The translations under genes were made by a program, and so were the position numbers. A DNA stretch of 64,000 nt, from the NCBI RefSeq assembly GCF_029360705.1, contig NZ_JARKMX010000008.1, forward strand, positions 3,975,479-4,039,478. The letters run 5' to 3'. Every line of letters starts with the position of its first letter. The stretch's first letter is position 1. The stretch comes from Paraflavitalea pollutisoli. Its GTDB lineage: Bacteria > Bacteroidota > Bacteroidia > Chitinophagales > Chitinophagaceae. The notes under the pieces were generated by a model. It saw only the letters and a list, made by a program, of their open reading frames with translations, was not told the DNA's origin and ran no database searches. Shown here piece by piece: positions 33,409 to 43,500 of the stretch.

Positions 33409-34917
33409 ATGATGCAAACCTCCTCGGATACATTATATCAGCAATATGTCGATGCCATGCGCAAAATTGCCGACCTCCGCTACGCTTCGGCCTTGTTGCA
33501 GTGGGACCAGGAAACCTACCTGCCTGCAAAAGGAGCCGCTATCCGGGGACAACAGATTGCGACCTTGTCGGAGATTGCCCACGAACACTCCACCGCCCCA
33601 TCACTGGGTGGATTGCTACAGGAGTTGATGGGCTGCGACAACCTCACGCCAGGTCAAAAAAAGAATGTATCCCTGACCTGGGAAGACTACTCCAAACAAA
33701 AGAAATTTACGCCCGCCTTTGTACGGGAGCTGACGGAAACGGTCAACAAAAGTTTCCATAGCTGGATAGAAGCCCGCAAAGCGAATGATTTCAAAATCTT
33801 TGGCCGCCATTTGGCCCCACTGGTCGAATTGAAAAAGCAGGAAGCACAGTTACTCGGGTATGAAGGCCACCCGTACAATGCCCTGCTCAACGATTTCGAC
33901 AAAGGATCGAATGTTGCTACCCTCGATGGTGTATTTAATAATATAGGCCAACCGCTTAAAAACATACTCGACCAGATACAATCCCGTCCGCAGGTCAGCA
34001 ATGCCTTCTTACACCGCCATTACCCCAAAGACAAACAATGGGCTTTCGGCATGCAGGTACTGAAAGACCTTGGCTACGACCTCGAGGCCGGGCGCCAGGA
34101 TATGTCGGAACATCCCTTCACCACCAGTTTCAATAGCCGCGATGTGCGTGTTACCACCCGCATCGACGAACAGGACCTCGGCAATATGGTGTGGAGCTGT
34201 ATACATGAAACCGGCCATGCCCTGTACGAACAAGGACTACCCGATGAAGAATATGGGTTGCCGCTTGGCGAAGCTGCCTCGCTGACGATCCACGAATCGC
34301 AATCACGCCTGTGGGAAAACCATGTAGGGCGTAGCAAGGCTTTTTGTGAACACTATTTCCCGGTACTGCAACAGTACTTCCCCGAACAGCTGCAAGACGT
34401 TACGGTCGAAACCTTTTACCAGGGCATCAACCAGGTAAGTCCATCCCTGATCCGTACCGAAGCCGACGAAGTGACCTATCATTTCCATGTCATGATCCGG
34501 TACGAACTGGAGAAACAACTCATTGGCGGCAACCTGGCCACGAACGATATCCCGGCCTTCTGGAACGAACAATACGCCCGCTACCTGGGCGTAACCGTAC
34601 CCGACGACAAGCGGGGCTGCCTGCAGGACGTCCATTGGAGCCATGGCAGTTTCGGGTATTTCCCCACCTATAGCCTGGGAAGTTTCTACGCTGCCCAGAT
34701 TTACCGGAAAGCTTCTGAAAGCATCAAAGACATTGATAATCAAATCAAAAACGGCAACACTACCGAGCTATTGCAGTGGCTGCGTTCGGGCATACATCAA
34801 TATGGCCGCATGTATACCAGCGAGGAACTTGGACAGCGGGTAACCGGCGAGACATTAAAAATTGACCACTTTTTACAGTATATACTTGACAAATACAGAG
34901 ATATTTATAAATTTTAG
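33409..34917 (+). CDS. Carboxypeptidase M32 (Taq-type)
   Basis: A 502-residue metallocarboxypeptidase. The zinc site is [13 protein letters not shown] at about 264-276 (HExxH) with the third ligand Glu in the following [16 protein letters not shown] (about 293-308). [13 protein letters not shown] near the N-terminus and [20 protein letters not shown] are further family motifs. It removes C-terminal residues other than proline in the cytoplasm. Start ATG at 33409 or the next ATG codon at 33412. A small lipoprotein gene follows after 36 bases. Confidence 0.93.
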   Translation: MMQTSSDTLYQQYVDAMRKIADLRYASALLQWDQETYLPAKGAAIRGQQIATLSEIAHEHSTAPSLGGLLQELMGCDNLTPGQKKNVSLTWEDYSKQKKFTPAFVRELTETVNKSFHSWIEARKANDFKIFGRHLAPLVELKKQEAQLLGYEGHPYNALLNDFDKGSNVATLDGVFNNIGQPLKNILDQIQSRPQVSNAFLHRHYPKDKQWAFGMQVLKDLGYDLEAGRQDMSEHPFTTSFNSRDVRVTTRIDEQDLGNMVWSCIHETGHALYEQGLPDEEYGLPLGEAASLTIHESQSRLWENHVGRSKAFCEHYFPVLQQYFPEQLQDVTVETFYQGINQVSPSLIRTEADEVTYHFHVMIRYELEKQLIGGNLATNDIPAFWNEQYARYLGVTVPDDKRGCLQDVHWSHGSFGYFPTYSLGSFYAAQIYRKASESIKDIDNQIKNGNTTELLQWLRSGIHQYGRMYTSEELGQRVTGETLKIDHFLQYILDKYRDIYKF

Positions 34918-34953
34918 CATGGCTAAGATCCAAGGCCATGTTAAATATCCTGT

Positions 34954-35373
34954 ATGAAACCAAGTTTACCGCTCGTCCTGGTAGTGATGCTTGCATTCGC
35001 TGCAAGCTCCTGCCAAAAGCTCATCGATAAAAAGAAAGAGCAGATCGCCATGGAGTTCATCACCACCCATGATTGGTATGTTGAACAATACCTCGATGGA
35101 GAAGTGGACGTGACGAGCGAATTTACCAACTACGTTTTCCACTTCAATACCGACTATTCAGTAACTGGTGTCCGCGCTAATGAGGTACATACCGGTACCT
35201 GGCAGCCAGAAATTACTACCATCAGTATCATCTCTCAATTTGCCACGGCTCCTGCGCCCATCTCCAAGCTCAATGGCACCTGGAAACTTAAAGACAGTTC
35301 TACCGAATTTGTAAAAGCCGAAATGCCCGGCACCAACGGAAAAAAGGTATTGCGTTTGAGAAAGAAGGAATGA
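34954..35373 (+). CDS. Putative lipoprotein, lipocalin-like size
   Basis: A 139-residue protein. The signal peptide ends with a lipoprotein box at ASSC (about residue 20). The mature part has the pattern of a small beta barrel: HDWYVEQYLDG, FTNYVFHFNTDYSVTGVRANEVHTGTWQ and LNGTWKLKDSSTEFVKAEM. Similar small lipoproteins in Bacteroidota are called lipocalin-like, though I cannot name a family with certainty. It lies 36 bases after the M32 gene and may share its transcript. Confidence 0.6.
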   Translation: MKPSLPLVLVVMLAFAASSCQKLIDKKKEQIAMEFITTHDWYVEQYLDGEVDVTSEFTNYVFHFNTDYSVTGVRANEVHTGTWQPEITTISIISQFATAPAPISKLNGTWKLKDSSTEFVKAEMPGTNGKKVLRLRKKE

Positions 35374-35480
35374 TTATTGCGATCAGTAATAGAAGATCCC
35401 CGATAGCAATCTCCACTGTATAGCCGACAATTTACATTTGACAATTATCAACAGCGCCTCGTACTAAGTAGTTGATATGG

Positions 35481-35524
35481 TATTTCTATAATATAATAGG
35501 TTACACTTATTAGCCATAGAAATA
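35481..35524. promoter_or_regulatory. Inverted repeat upstream of the giant PKD genes
   Basis: TATTTCTAT at 35481-35489 and ATAGAAATA at 35516-35524, perfect 9-base arms with a 26-base spacer in very AT-rich DNA, about 140 bases before the first PKD gene. The flanks are also similar (AATATAAT and ATTATAT). Confidence 0.4.
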
Positions 35525-35660
35525 TTATATACTTACCCTAATTATAGCTCCTACACCCTGAGCTCATATTAAACTATTTAATTTATTTGTCCAATCTGGT
35601 CTGATAACCCTTAGTTGGGCTTATCCAACCCTATTAGATCACACAAATCCCAATATTTCT

Positions 35661-38600
35661 ATGAGGAATCATGGCCTCATAAACCGTACAGTTTTGGCTG
35701 GCTGTTTATTGTTACTGTGCACGCAGGCATTGCAGGCGCAGTTGAAGGCAGGTTTTTCTGCCGGTCCTGTAGCTGGATGTGCCCCACTGGTCGTCAGATT
35801 CAATGACGAATCCACCGGCAATCCCAGCCAGTGGCGCTGGGACCTCGGCAACGGCACGATCTCTTTTCTGCAATATCCCGCCGCTACTTATTTCAACCCC
35901 GGTTCCTACACCGTAAAACTGGTGGTCAGCAATGGTACCCAGGCCGACTCAGTAGTGAAAGTGCAGCACATCATTGTGTATGCCAGTCCCGTGGTACAGT
36001 TCTCCGCCTCCGATACCACCGGCTGCTTCCCGCTCAACGTACAATTTACCGATCTTAGTACCGCCGGTGATGGTGTGATCGAGTCACGCACCTGGGATTT
36101 TGGCGATGGCACCGTATCCGGTGAAGCCAATCCGGCCCATAGCTACAAAACGGCTGGTCAGTACACCGTATCCCTCAGCATCCGTAACAGCCATGGATGT
36201 ACCCAAACCTTCACACGCACACAATACATTCAGCTTACCAATGGCGTGCAATCCGATTTCAGCTTTGCGGTGCCCAACAGTTGTAAACCACCTACCGTTG
36301 TTCGCTTCACCAATAAAAGCACCGGAACCGGTACCCTCCGTTATACCTGGGATTTTGGCGATGGACAGCAATCCACCCAGGCTAATCCTGTACATACCTA
36401 TGCCACCGCCGGAACCTATTCGGTGAAGCTGGTCACCCGCAACAATACCGGCTGTGCCGACTCTGTCGTTAAAGCCAACCTCATCAATATCGGCACCGTA
36501 AAAGCAGGCTTTGCTGCGCCCGCCATTGTGTGCAGCAACAATCCCGTTAATTTTTCCAACAACAGTACACCGGCCCCCGTGAGTGCGTCCTGGAATTTTG
36601 GTGATGGTACAACCGCCAGCGACCTCAGCCCTGTTAAGATCTATACGCGCCCAGGCAACTACACCGTGAAGCTGGTCAGCGATTTTGGTGCCTGTAAAGA
36701 CTCGGTCAGCCAACCGATCCGTGTGGTAGCCCAATCAAAAGCCAGTTTCGACCTCAACGACAGCACGGCCTGCAGCGCCCCCTTTGCAGCCACGCTCGCT
36801 GCCGGCACTCCGGATGCCGTTCGCTATGAGTGGCGTTTCGGCGATGGCGGCCGCGATTCGGGCAAAACGGTGGCCCATACCTGGCAGACTCCCGGAAACT
36901 ACGATGTGACCCTCATCGTCACCAATGCGGCAGGCTGCACGGATACGCTGGTCAAAAAGAATCACCTGCAGATCAGACCACCGCGGGTAACCATCATCAA
37001 TCTTCCGCAGGAGGGCTGTGTGCCCTTTGCCTGGCAGCCACAACTTGATATCGATACAGTCGATTCACTTACAGACTTTCGCTGGTATTTCGGTGACGGC
37101 AATACCTCCACGGAGAGATTGCCCCGGCATACCTACACACAGCCCGGCACTTATACGGTCAGGCTGGTATACACAACGGCCGGTGGCTGTAGTGATTCCG
37201 TCATCGTCCGTGAAACCATCCTCGTCGGCAACAAGCCAGTGGTGGATTTCTCGGCCAACCCACTCATTAGTTGTGCCTTTCAGCTCATCAATTTCACCGA
37301 CCGCAGCACCGGCCCCAAGGCCGACCGCTGGTTATGGTCCTTTGGTGATGGCAGTACGGCAACAGAACAATACCCCCGCCATGCTTACCTCGATACCGGT
37401 TATAGGCACGTGAAGCTGGTGGTGTGGAACAACGGCTGTAAGGATTCCGTTACGAGGAGGAACTATGTGTACATCAAACCACCGGTTGCGCTATTCGACG
37501 TCAACGCCATCGATTGCCGCAACCGGTTTTCCCGCTCCTTCACCGACAAATCGCTGGGCGCAACGGCCTGGTACTGGAATTTCGGAGATGGACAATTCTC
37601 TACCGACCGTCATCCCACCCATACCTACGCGCGCCCCGGCAACTACCTCGTAAGCCTCACCGTAAAGAACGATACCTGCGAACATACCCGGCAACAGCAA
37701 TTGTTGGTAATTGCAGAAAAAGCTGCCTTCACCATCAGCGATTCCATTGCCTGTAAAAATAAACCGCTGACCTTATCAGCCATCAACACCACGGCTGCCA
37801 ATGTGGCGAAATATGGATGGACGATCTCCAAAGGCAGCCGTGTATTTGGCACGCCCACCGGCCAATCGATCTCCTTTTCGTTTCCCGATGCCGGGCAGTA
37901 TACCATACGACTGATCGTAACAGATATATATGGTTGTACCGATACGCTGGTAAAACCGCAGGTGGTACAAGTGTATGGTCCTACCGCCGACTTTGCGGTC
38001 ATCAACCCGGAAGTCTGTATCAACTCCACTGTACATTTTGCCGATTCGTCTGTATCGGACGGTCAACATGCCATTCAGCAATGGCGTTGGGACTATGGCG
38101 ATGGCGCTACTGAACTCCTTACCGGCGGGCCTTATCAGCACAATTACAACAAAAGTGGTTTGTTTGCCGTGAAGCTGACCGTCACCGATGAACTCGGTTG
38201 TTCCGATAGCCGGCTAAAGCAACAGGCGGTTACTATCTCTACACCCGTTCCTAATTTCACGTCGCCCGATACATTGTCGTGTACGGGTGGGGCCGTCCGT
38301 TTTGTGAACCAAACCACGGGCAGCCATCCGATCTACCGCTGGGATTTTGGCGATGGCGTTACCAGTGCTGCACAGCAACCTGCTCACCAGTATAAGACAG
38401 AAGGCGACTATACGGTAAAACTGGTCGCCTCCGATCGCTATGGCTGTGCCGACTCGATCACACGGCTGCAATACATTCATATCCGTGATCCACGCGCACG
38501 CTTCGTGATGAGTGATTCTTTTGCTACCTGCCCGCCACTCACCGTCAACTTCACCCAGCAATCCATGCATTTTCGGGAAGTGCTGTGGGATTTTGGAGAC

Positions 38601-40475
38601 GGCAATAAGTCGATATTGCCGAATCCTTCACACGTATACACCTATCCAGGCGTATATCGCGCAAAACTGATCATTACCAGCCCCGGCGGTTGCAAGGACA
38701 GTATGTTCAAAACGATCACCGTCAAGGGGCCGCAGGGTAGCTTTACCTACGACAAACTCAAGGGCTGTGCGCCCACGACCATTCGCTTCACGGCGCAATC
38801 GAACCAGGACGTACGCTATATCTGGGATTACAGCGACGGAACCGTGGATGACAAAGGCGGTAAAAATATCGGCCATGCCTTCACCACAATGGGTGCCTAT
38901 CTACCCAGACTGATCCTTGAAGATCCGCAAGGTTGCCGCGTACCGATCCCGGGCAAAGACACGATCCGCATTTATGGTGTACAGGCTGCTTTTACCAGCA
39001 GTCAATCGCTCCTGTGCGATTCGGGCATGGTACAGTTCAGGAATCAATCTACTTCCAACGACATCATAACCAGTTACCGGTGGCAACTGGGCGACGGAAT
39101 CGCCTCCACGGAGAAAGAGCCAGCGCATCATTACCGGTTGCCAGGTTTGCTGGTACCCCGGCTGACGGTGACCACCCAACTGGGCTGTACGGATACGGTC
39201 AGCCTGGCACAGCCGTTACGGGTAGCCAGCAGCCCCCTGGCTGCCATCCAGGGTGATAGCGGGGCCTGTGTTCCCGCCCGCCTGCAATTGCGGGGGCGTC
39301 AACTACGCAGTGATACCACTGGTTTGCGATGGCAGTGGGATTTCGGCAATGGTACTGCAGCGCAATTACCAACGCCCGAAGCGGTCGTGTTGACCGAAGC
39401 TGGCGATTACACGGCCCGGCTCATCCTCACCAATGCAGCAGGTTGTAAAGACACCGCCTTGAAAACCGTGCATGCCTGGCCTTTACCCGCCACCGATGCC
39501 GGTAGCGACCAGGTATTGTGCCGCAACAGCAGCCTGAAGCTGACTGGCGGCGGAGCCGATCATTATCAATGGGCACCAGCTACTGCCTTATCCTGTACCA
39601 ATTGCGCCAGTCCCCTGGCATCCCCTTTGGATAATACCACGTACACAGTAACAGGCAGGAATAATTTTGGCTGTGTAGCCACCGATTCCGTACAGGTGAG
39701 GGTACAACAACCGTTTAAACTGGCAGTGGGCAAGGGCGATACGCTGTGCAAGGGGGAGACTTTCCGCCTGCAAGCTTCCGGAGCCGAATCCTACCATTGG
39801 AGTCCCAAGATGGGAATGAAAGACCATACTGAGCCAAATCCGCAAATCAAACCCGACACATCTGCCATTTACCGGGTGATCGGCAGCGACAGGCAGGGGT
39901 GTTTTGCCGACACGGGTTATATCCCGATGGTGGTGTACCCCTATCCGGCAACACAGGCTGGAGAAGACAAATCTATATCTGCCGGTACTTCGGTGATGCT
40001 AAGCGCCAGTATCTCAGAAGATGTAACCCAGGTAAGGTGGATACCAGCATCGGGATTGAATTGTGTGAGTTGTACAACACCGACGGCAGCACCGAAGCAA
40101 ACTACTACTTACACCTTGGAAACCAAGAATAAAGGGGGCTGTACTACGCGCGATCAGGTAACAGTATTCGTATTTTGCAACAATGCTAACGTATTTGTAC
40201 CGAATACGTTCTCTCCCAACGGAGATGGCAATAACGACGTATTTTACCCAAGAGGCAAAGGTATTTACAGTATCCGGTCGTTCAAAGTGTACAATCGCTG
40301 GGGCGATCTGGTATTTGACCAGATGGATCTACAGCCCAATGATATAGGACGCGGTTGGGTTGGACAGCACAATGGAAAACCAGCCCCCGCCGATGTGTAT
40401 GTGTATACCATGGATGTAGTGTGTGAAAACAATGTGATCCTGAATTACAAGGGAAATGTTGCGCTGATCAGGTAA
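35661..40475 (+). CDS. Giant PKD-repeat surface protein with type B T9SS sorting domain (first copy)
   Basis: A 1604-residue secreted protein, SprB-like in architecture. A signal peptide (about 1-26, ending LQAQ) is followed by about 15 PKD-like modules of 80-95 residues each, most with a WDFGDG-type core and a YTVKL strand. Modules 9, 13 and 15 have degenerate cores. Then come about three smaller beta modules (for example YQWAPATALSCTNCASPLASP) and the C-terminal gliding-motility type sorting domain: FVPNTFSPNGDGNNDVF, FKVYNRWGDLVFD, ADVYVYTM. Each module keeps a Gly-Cys pair near its end, suggesting disulfides. It should be exported by T9SS and held at the surface as an adhesin. The next gene is a full-length paralogue and a SprF-like gene follows. 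Confidence 0.88.
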   Translation: MRNHGLINRTVLAGCLLLLCTQALQAQLKAGFSAGPVAGCAPLVVRFNDESTGNPSQWRWDLGNGTISFLQYPAATYFNPGSYTVKLVVSNGTQADSVVKVQHIIVYASPVVQFSASDTTGCFPLNVQFTDLSTAGDGVIESRTWDFGDGTVSGEANPAHSYKTAGQYTVSLSIRNSHGCTQTFTRTQYIQLTNGVQSDFSFAVPNSCKPPTVVRFTNKSTGTGTLRYTWDFGDGQQSTQANPVHTYATAGTYSVKLVTRNNTGCADSVVKANLINIGTVKAGFAAPAIVCSNNPVNFSNNSTPAPVSASWNFGDGTTASDLSPVKIYTRPGNYTVKLVSDFGACKDSVSQPIRVVAQSKASFDLNDSTACSAPFAATLAAGTPDAVRYEWRFGDGGRDSGKTVAHTWQTPGNYDVTLIVTNAAGCTDTLVKKNHLQIRPPRVTIINLPQEGCVPFAWQPQLDIDTVDSLTDFRWYFGDGNTSTERLPRHTYTQPGTYTVRLVYTTAGGCSDSVIVRETILVGNKPVVDFSANPLISCAFQLINFTDRSTGPKADRWLWSFGDGSTATEQYPRHAYLDTGYRHVKLVVWNNGCKDSVTRRNYVYIKPPVALFDVNAIDCRNRFSRSFTDKSLGATAWYWNFGDGQFSTDRHPTHTYARPGNYLVSLTVKNDTCEHTRQQQLLVIAEKAAFTISDSIACKNKPLTLSAINTTAANVAKYGWTISKGSRVFGTPTGQSISFSFPDAGQYTIRLIVTDIYGCTDTLVKPQVVQVYGPTADFAVINPEVCINSTVHFADSSVSDGQHAIQQWRWDYGDGATELLTGGPYQHNYNKSGLFAVKLTVTDELGCSDSRLKQQAVTISTPVPNFTSPDTLSCTGGAVRFVNQTTGSHPIYRWDFGDGVTSAAQQPAHQYKTEGDYTVKLVASDRYGCADSITRLQYIHIRDPRARFVMSDSFATCPPLTVNFTQQSMHFREVLWDFGDGNKSILPNPSHVYTYPGVYRAKLIITSPGGCKDSMFKTITVKGPQGSFTYDKLKGCAPTTIRFTAQSNQDVRYIWDYSDGTVDDKGGKNIGHAFTTMGAYLPRLILEDPQGCRVPIPGKDTIRIYGVQAAFTSSQSLLCDSGMVQFRNQSTSNDIITSYRWQLGDGIASTEKEPAHHYRLPGLLVPRLTVTTQLGCTDTVSLAQPLRVASSPLAAIQGDSGACVPARLQLRGRQLRSDTTGLRWQWDFGNGTAAQLPTPEAVVLTEAGDYTARLILTNAAGCKDTALKTVHAWPLPATDAGSDQVLCRNSSLKLTGGGADHYQWAPATALSCTNCASPLASPLDNTTYTVTGRNNFGCVATDSVQVRVQQPFKLAVGKGDTLCKGETFRLQASGAESYHWSPKMGMKDHTEPNPQIKPDTSAIYRVIGSDRQGCFADTGYIPMVVYPYPATQAGEDKSISAGTSVMLSASISEDVTQVRWIPASGLNCVSCTTPTAAPKQTTTYTLETKNKGGCTTRDQVTVFVFCNNANVFVPNTFSPNGDGNNDVFYPRGKGIYSIRSFKVYNRWGDLVFDQMDLQPNDIGRGWVGQHNGKPAPADVYVYTMDVVCENNVILNYKGNVALIR

Positions 40476-40549
40476 GATGGTATTATTATTGTTTGCAAGA
40501 CGTGCCCTACTGAAAGACCAGTCTCTGTAAACCACCCAAACACAGTACC

Positions 40550-43500
40550 TTGACCAGAAAGCTGCTAATTACTTGGTTATTGTTCTTGATCATGCATCAA
40601 TGGGCGCAGGCTCAGGTGCCGGTTCCTGATTTCAGTGCCAACCGCGTTTCCGGTTGTGCCCCTCTGACCGTAACCTTCAAAGATGAATCCACGGGAAATC
40701 CTATTTTCTGGAACTGGGATTTTGGTAATGGTAACCTCTCGAATGTACAAAACCCAACTTTCACTTTTGCTACCCCGGGTACTTACTCTGTAACCTTGGT
40801 TGTACGTAATGCCAATGGTACCGACCGAAAGATCAAAACTGACTATATAACCGTCAATCCATCACCACAACCTAATTTTTCGGCCAACAAGATGACGGCT
40901 TGTGCCCCTTCCACCATCCAGTTTACAGACCTTAGCGATCCCCGGGCAGGTTCTCTCGTAAAATGGGAATGGGATTTTGGTGATGGCGGAACAAGCGACC
41001 AACGTAATCCGTCGCATGAATACACTGCTACCGGCTTTTACACGGTAACGCTCCGGGTAACGAGCAGCACCGGTTGCCAGTCGACCTCTTCCATTGCACG
41101 TTTTATGCGCATCGTACCTGGCGTGGTGCCTGATTTCAGCTTCAGCGCCCCCGCAACCTGCCAGGCACCTTTTAACCTCAACTTTACCAATCTCTCCAGC
41201 GGCCCGGGTACCATGACCTATCAATGGAACTTTGGCAACAATACCAACTCTACCGATGCCAGCCCTACGGCCACTTATGCTGCAGCGGGTACCTATACGG
41301 TGAGTCTTAACGCCGTCAGCGAATTCGGTTGCATCAACAATATTCAAAAAACAGTTGACGTAACCGGTACAGGAACTTCCTTTACCGGCCCCGACACCAT
41401 CTGTCTCAACACTACCGCCTCTTTTCAGAATACCTCCACCACGCCACCCCTTAGTACTACCTGGGATTTCGGCAATGGCCAGGTAGCTGTTACCAAGGAT
41501 GGTAGCGCCACTTACCCTGTCGCTGGTGAGTACTTCGTGAAAATGGTCAATACCTACGCCAATTGCAAAGACTCGCTCACGAAGAAGCTGGTGGTGATCG
41601 ATAAACCCACGGTCGATTTCACCGCACCTGTTACCGCAGCCTGTAAACCCACCCTGGATGTAGCCTTTACCAGTGCGGCACCCAATGCACAAACTTACCA
41701 ATGGGATTTTGGAGACGGTGGCACGTCCGGTGACCCTAATCCCAGGCACACGTATACTACTGCAGGCCGCTTTAATGTAACATTGACCATCACCACCCGC
41801 CAGGGGTGTACCAACAGCATCACCAAACCTGCCTTCGTACAGATCGTAGAGCCAACCATCAGCTTTGCCAATGCCCCCAACGGAGGTTGTATTCCGTTCG
41901 ATTTTGCTCCGATCGCCAATATCAATTCGCTCGAGCCGGCACAAACCTTTGTTTGGGAGTATGGAGAAGGGGCACCTGCAACAACTACCGGACCAACCGG
42001 CTATAACGGCCCCACGCACCGGTACAACACCCCGGGTAAGTATACCATTAAGGTGACTATGACTACCAGCGGCGGCTGTTCCGTCAGTGCAGAACTGGTA
42101 GATGGTATCCGCACCGGCCAACAGCCAGTCGTAGATTTCACGCCCGCGCCCACAGAAGTTTGCGCGGTCGATGCAATAACGTTCACGCACCAGCAAACCA
42201 GTGGCGCCACCCTCGATGAAGTGTTGTGGGATTTTGGTGACGACAGTACATCGACAGATCTAGATCCCTCGCACCGGTACATCGACAGCGGTTATTTCGA
42301 TGTGACCCTGATCGCCTATAACAACAAGTGTGCTTCTGCGCCTGTCATCAAGACTGTGCACGTAAAACCACCGATCGCCAAATTCAACCAAACGGTTCGA
42401 TGTAACGCAGCAGGCTGGCTGGTCGAGTTTGAGAATTTGTCGAAGGTTAATACTGGTGTTTATGGTCCTGTGGAGTATGAATGGGATTTTGGTGATGGTT
42501 CAGCAAAGTCAAACAGTGCCACTCCACTTGTTCCCCATACATATACGGCAGCTGGTAACTATACGGTCACCCTAACGGTGCGCTCGCTCAACCCTGGCGA
42601 ATGCAACAATACCTTTTCACAACAACTAGAACTGGTCAACGAGTTTGCCAACTTTGCAGTAACACCCGCACAAAGCTGTAAGAACGAACCCGTGACGATC
42701 GAAGCGATCGGCAGCGTCGAGAACAACATTACCCAATACGAATGGTCGCTCAACCATGCTGCTTTCGTGGTACAGGGTCGCTCTTTCACCACCGATGCAC
42801 TGGCACCCGGCACCTATGACCTATCGCTGATCATAACAGATATCAACGGTTGTAAGAACCGGAAAGACTCGGTGAATGTGTTCACCATCTCTGGCCCGCA
42901 GGCACAGTTTACCCCTGCTGTACCGGGTGGTTGTATCAACAATGTCGTGACCTTCAACGATGCCACTACCTCAGCACAAACCATTACCAAATGGACTTTC
43001 GATTTTGGCGACGGCCAAACAGTTGATTTCAATGCGGGTCCGTTTACCCATACCTACGCTGATACTGGTAGTTATGTCGTCAAAATGACCGTATTAGACG
43101 ATAAAGGTTGTAAGGATACCTACACGGCTGTCGATACCGTATTCATCACCAAACCGAAAGCAGGCTTTACTGCTGTATACCCGACTATCTGCCCCAATAC
43201 AGACCTGCCCTTTACTGATACCTCATCGGGCAGGGGCCTCAGTTGGCGTTGGGATTTTGGCGATGGCGGCACAGCCTCCGGACAATCACCGACCCACCGG
43301 TATTCGGTCAATAGTGGCACATTCAGTGTGAAGCTGGTCGTGACAGACGAAAACGGTTGTAAGGATTCAACCACTACCACCAACTATATTACCGTCAAGA
43401 AACCGGTACCTTCCTTTACAGCCACCGACACATCCTCTATTTGTGAACTGCTGGAAACAAAATTCACCTTCCAGGGTACCGACCATGAATCTTTCTATTG

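Noticed and set aside
40862-42196. 444-codon open frame on the minus strand
   Set aside because: Antisense to the second PKD gene. Its own repeats are only a mirror of the PKD modules.
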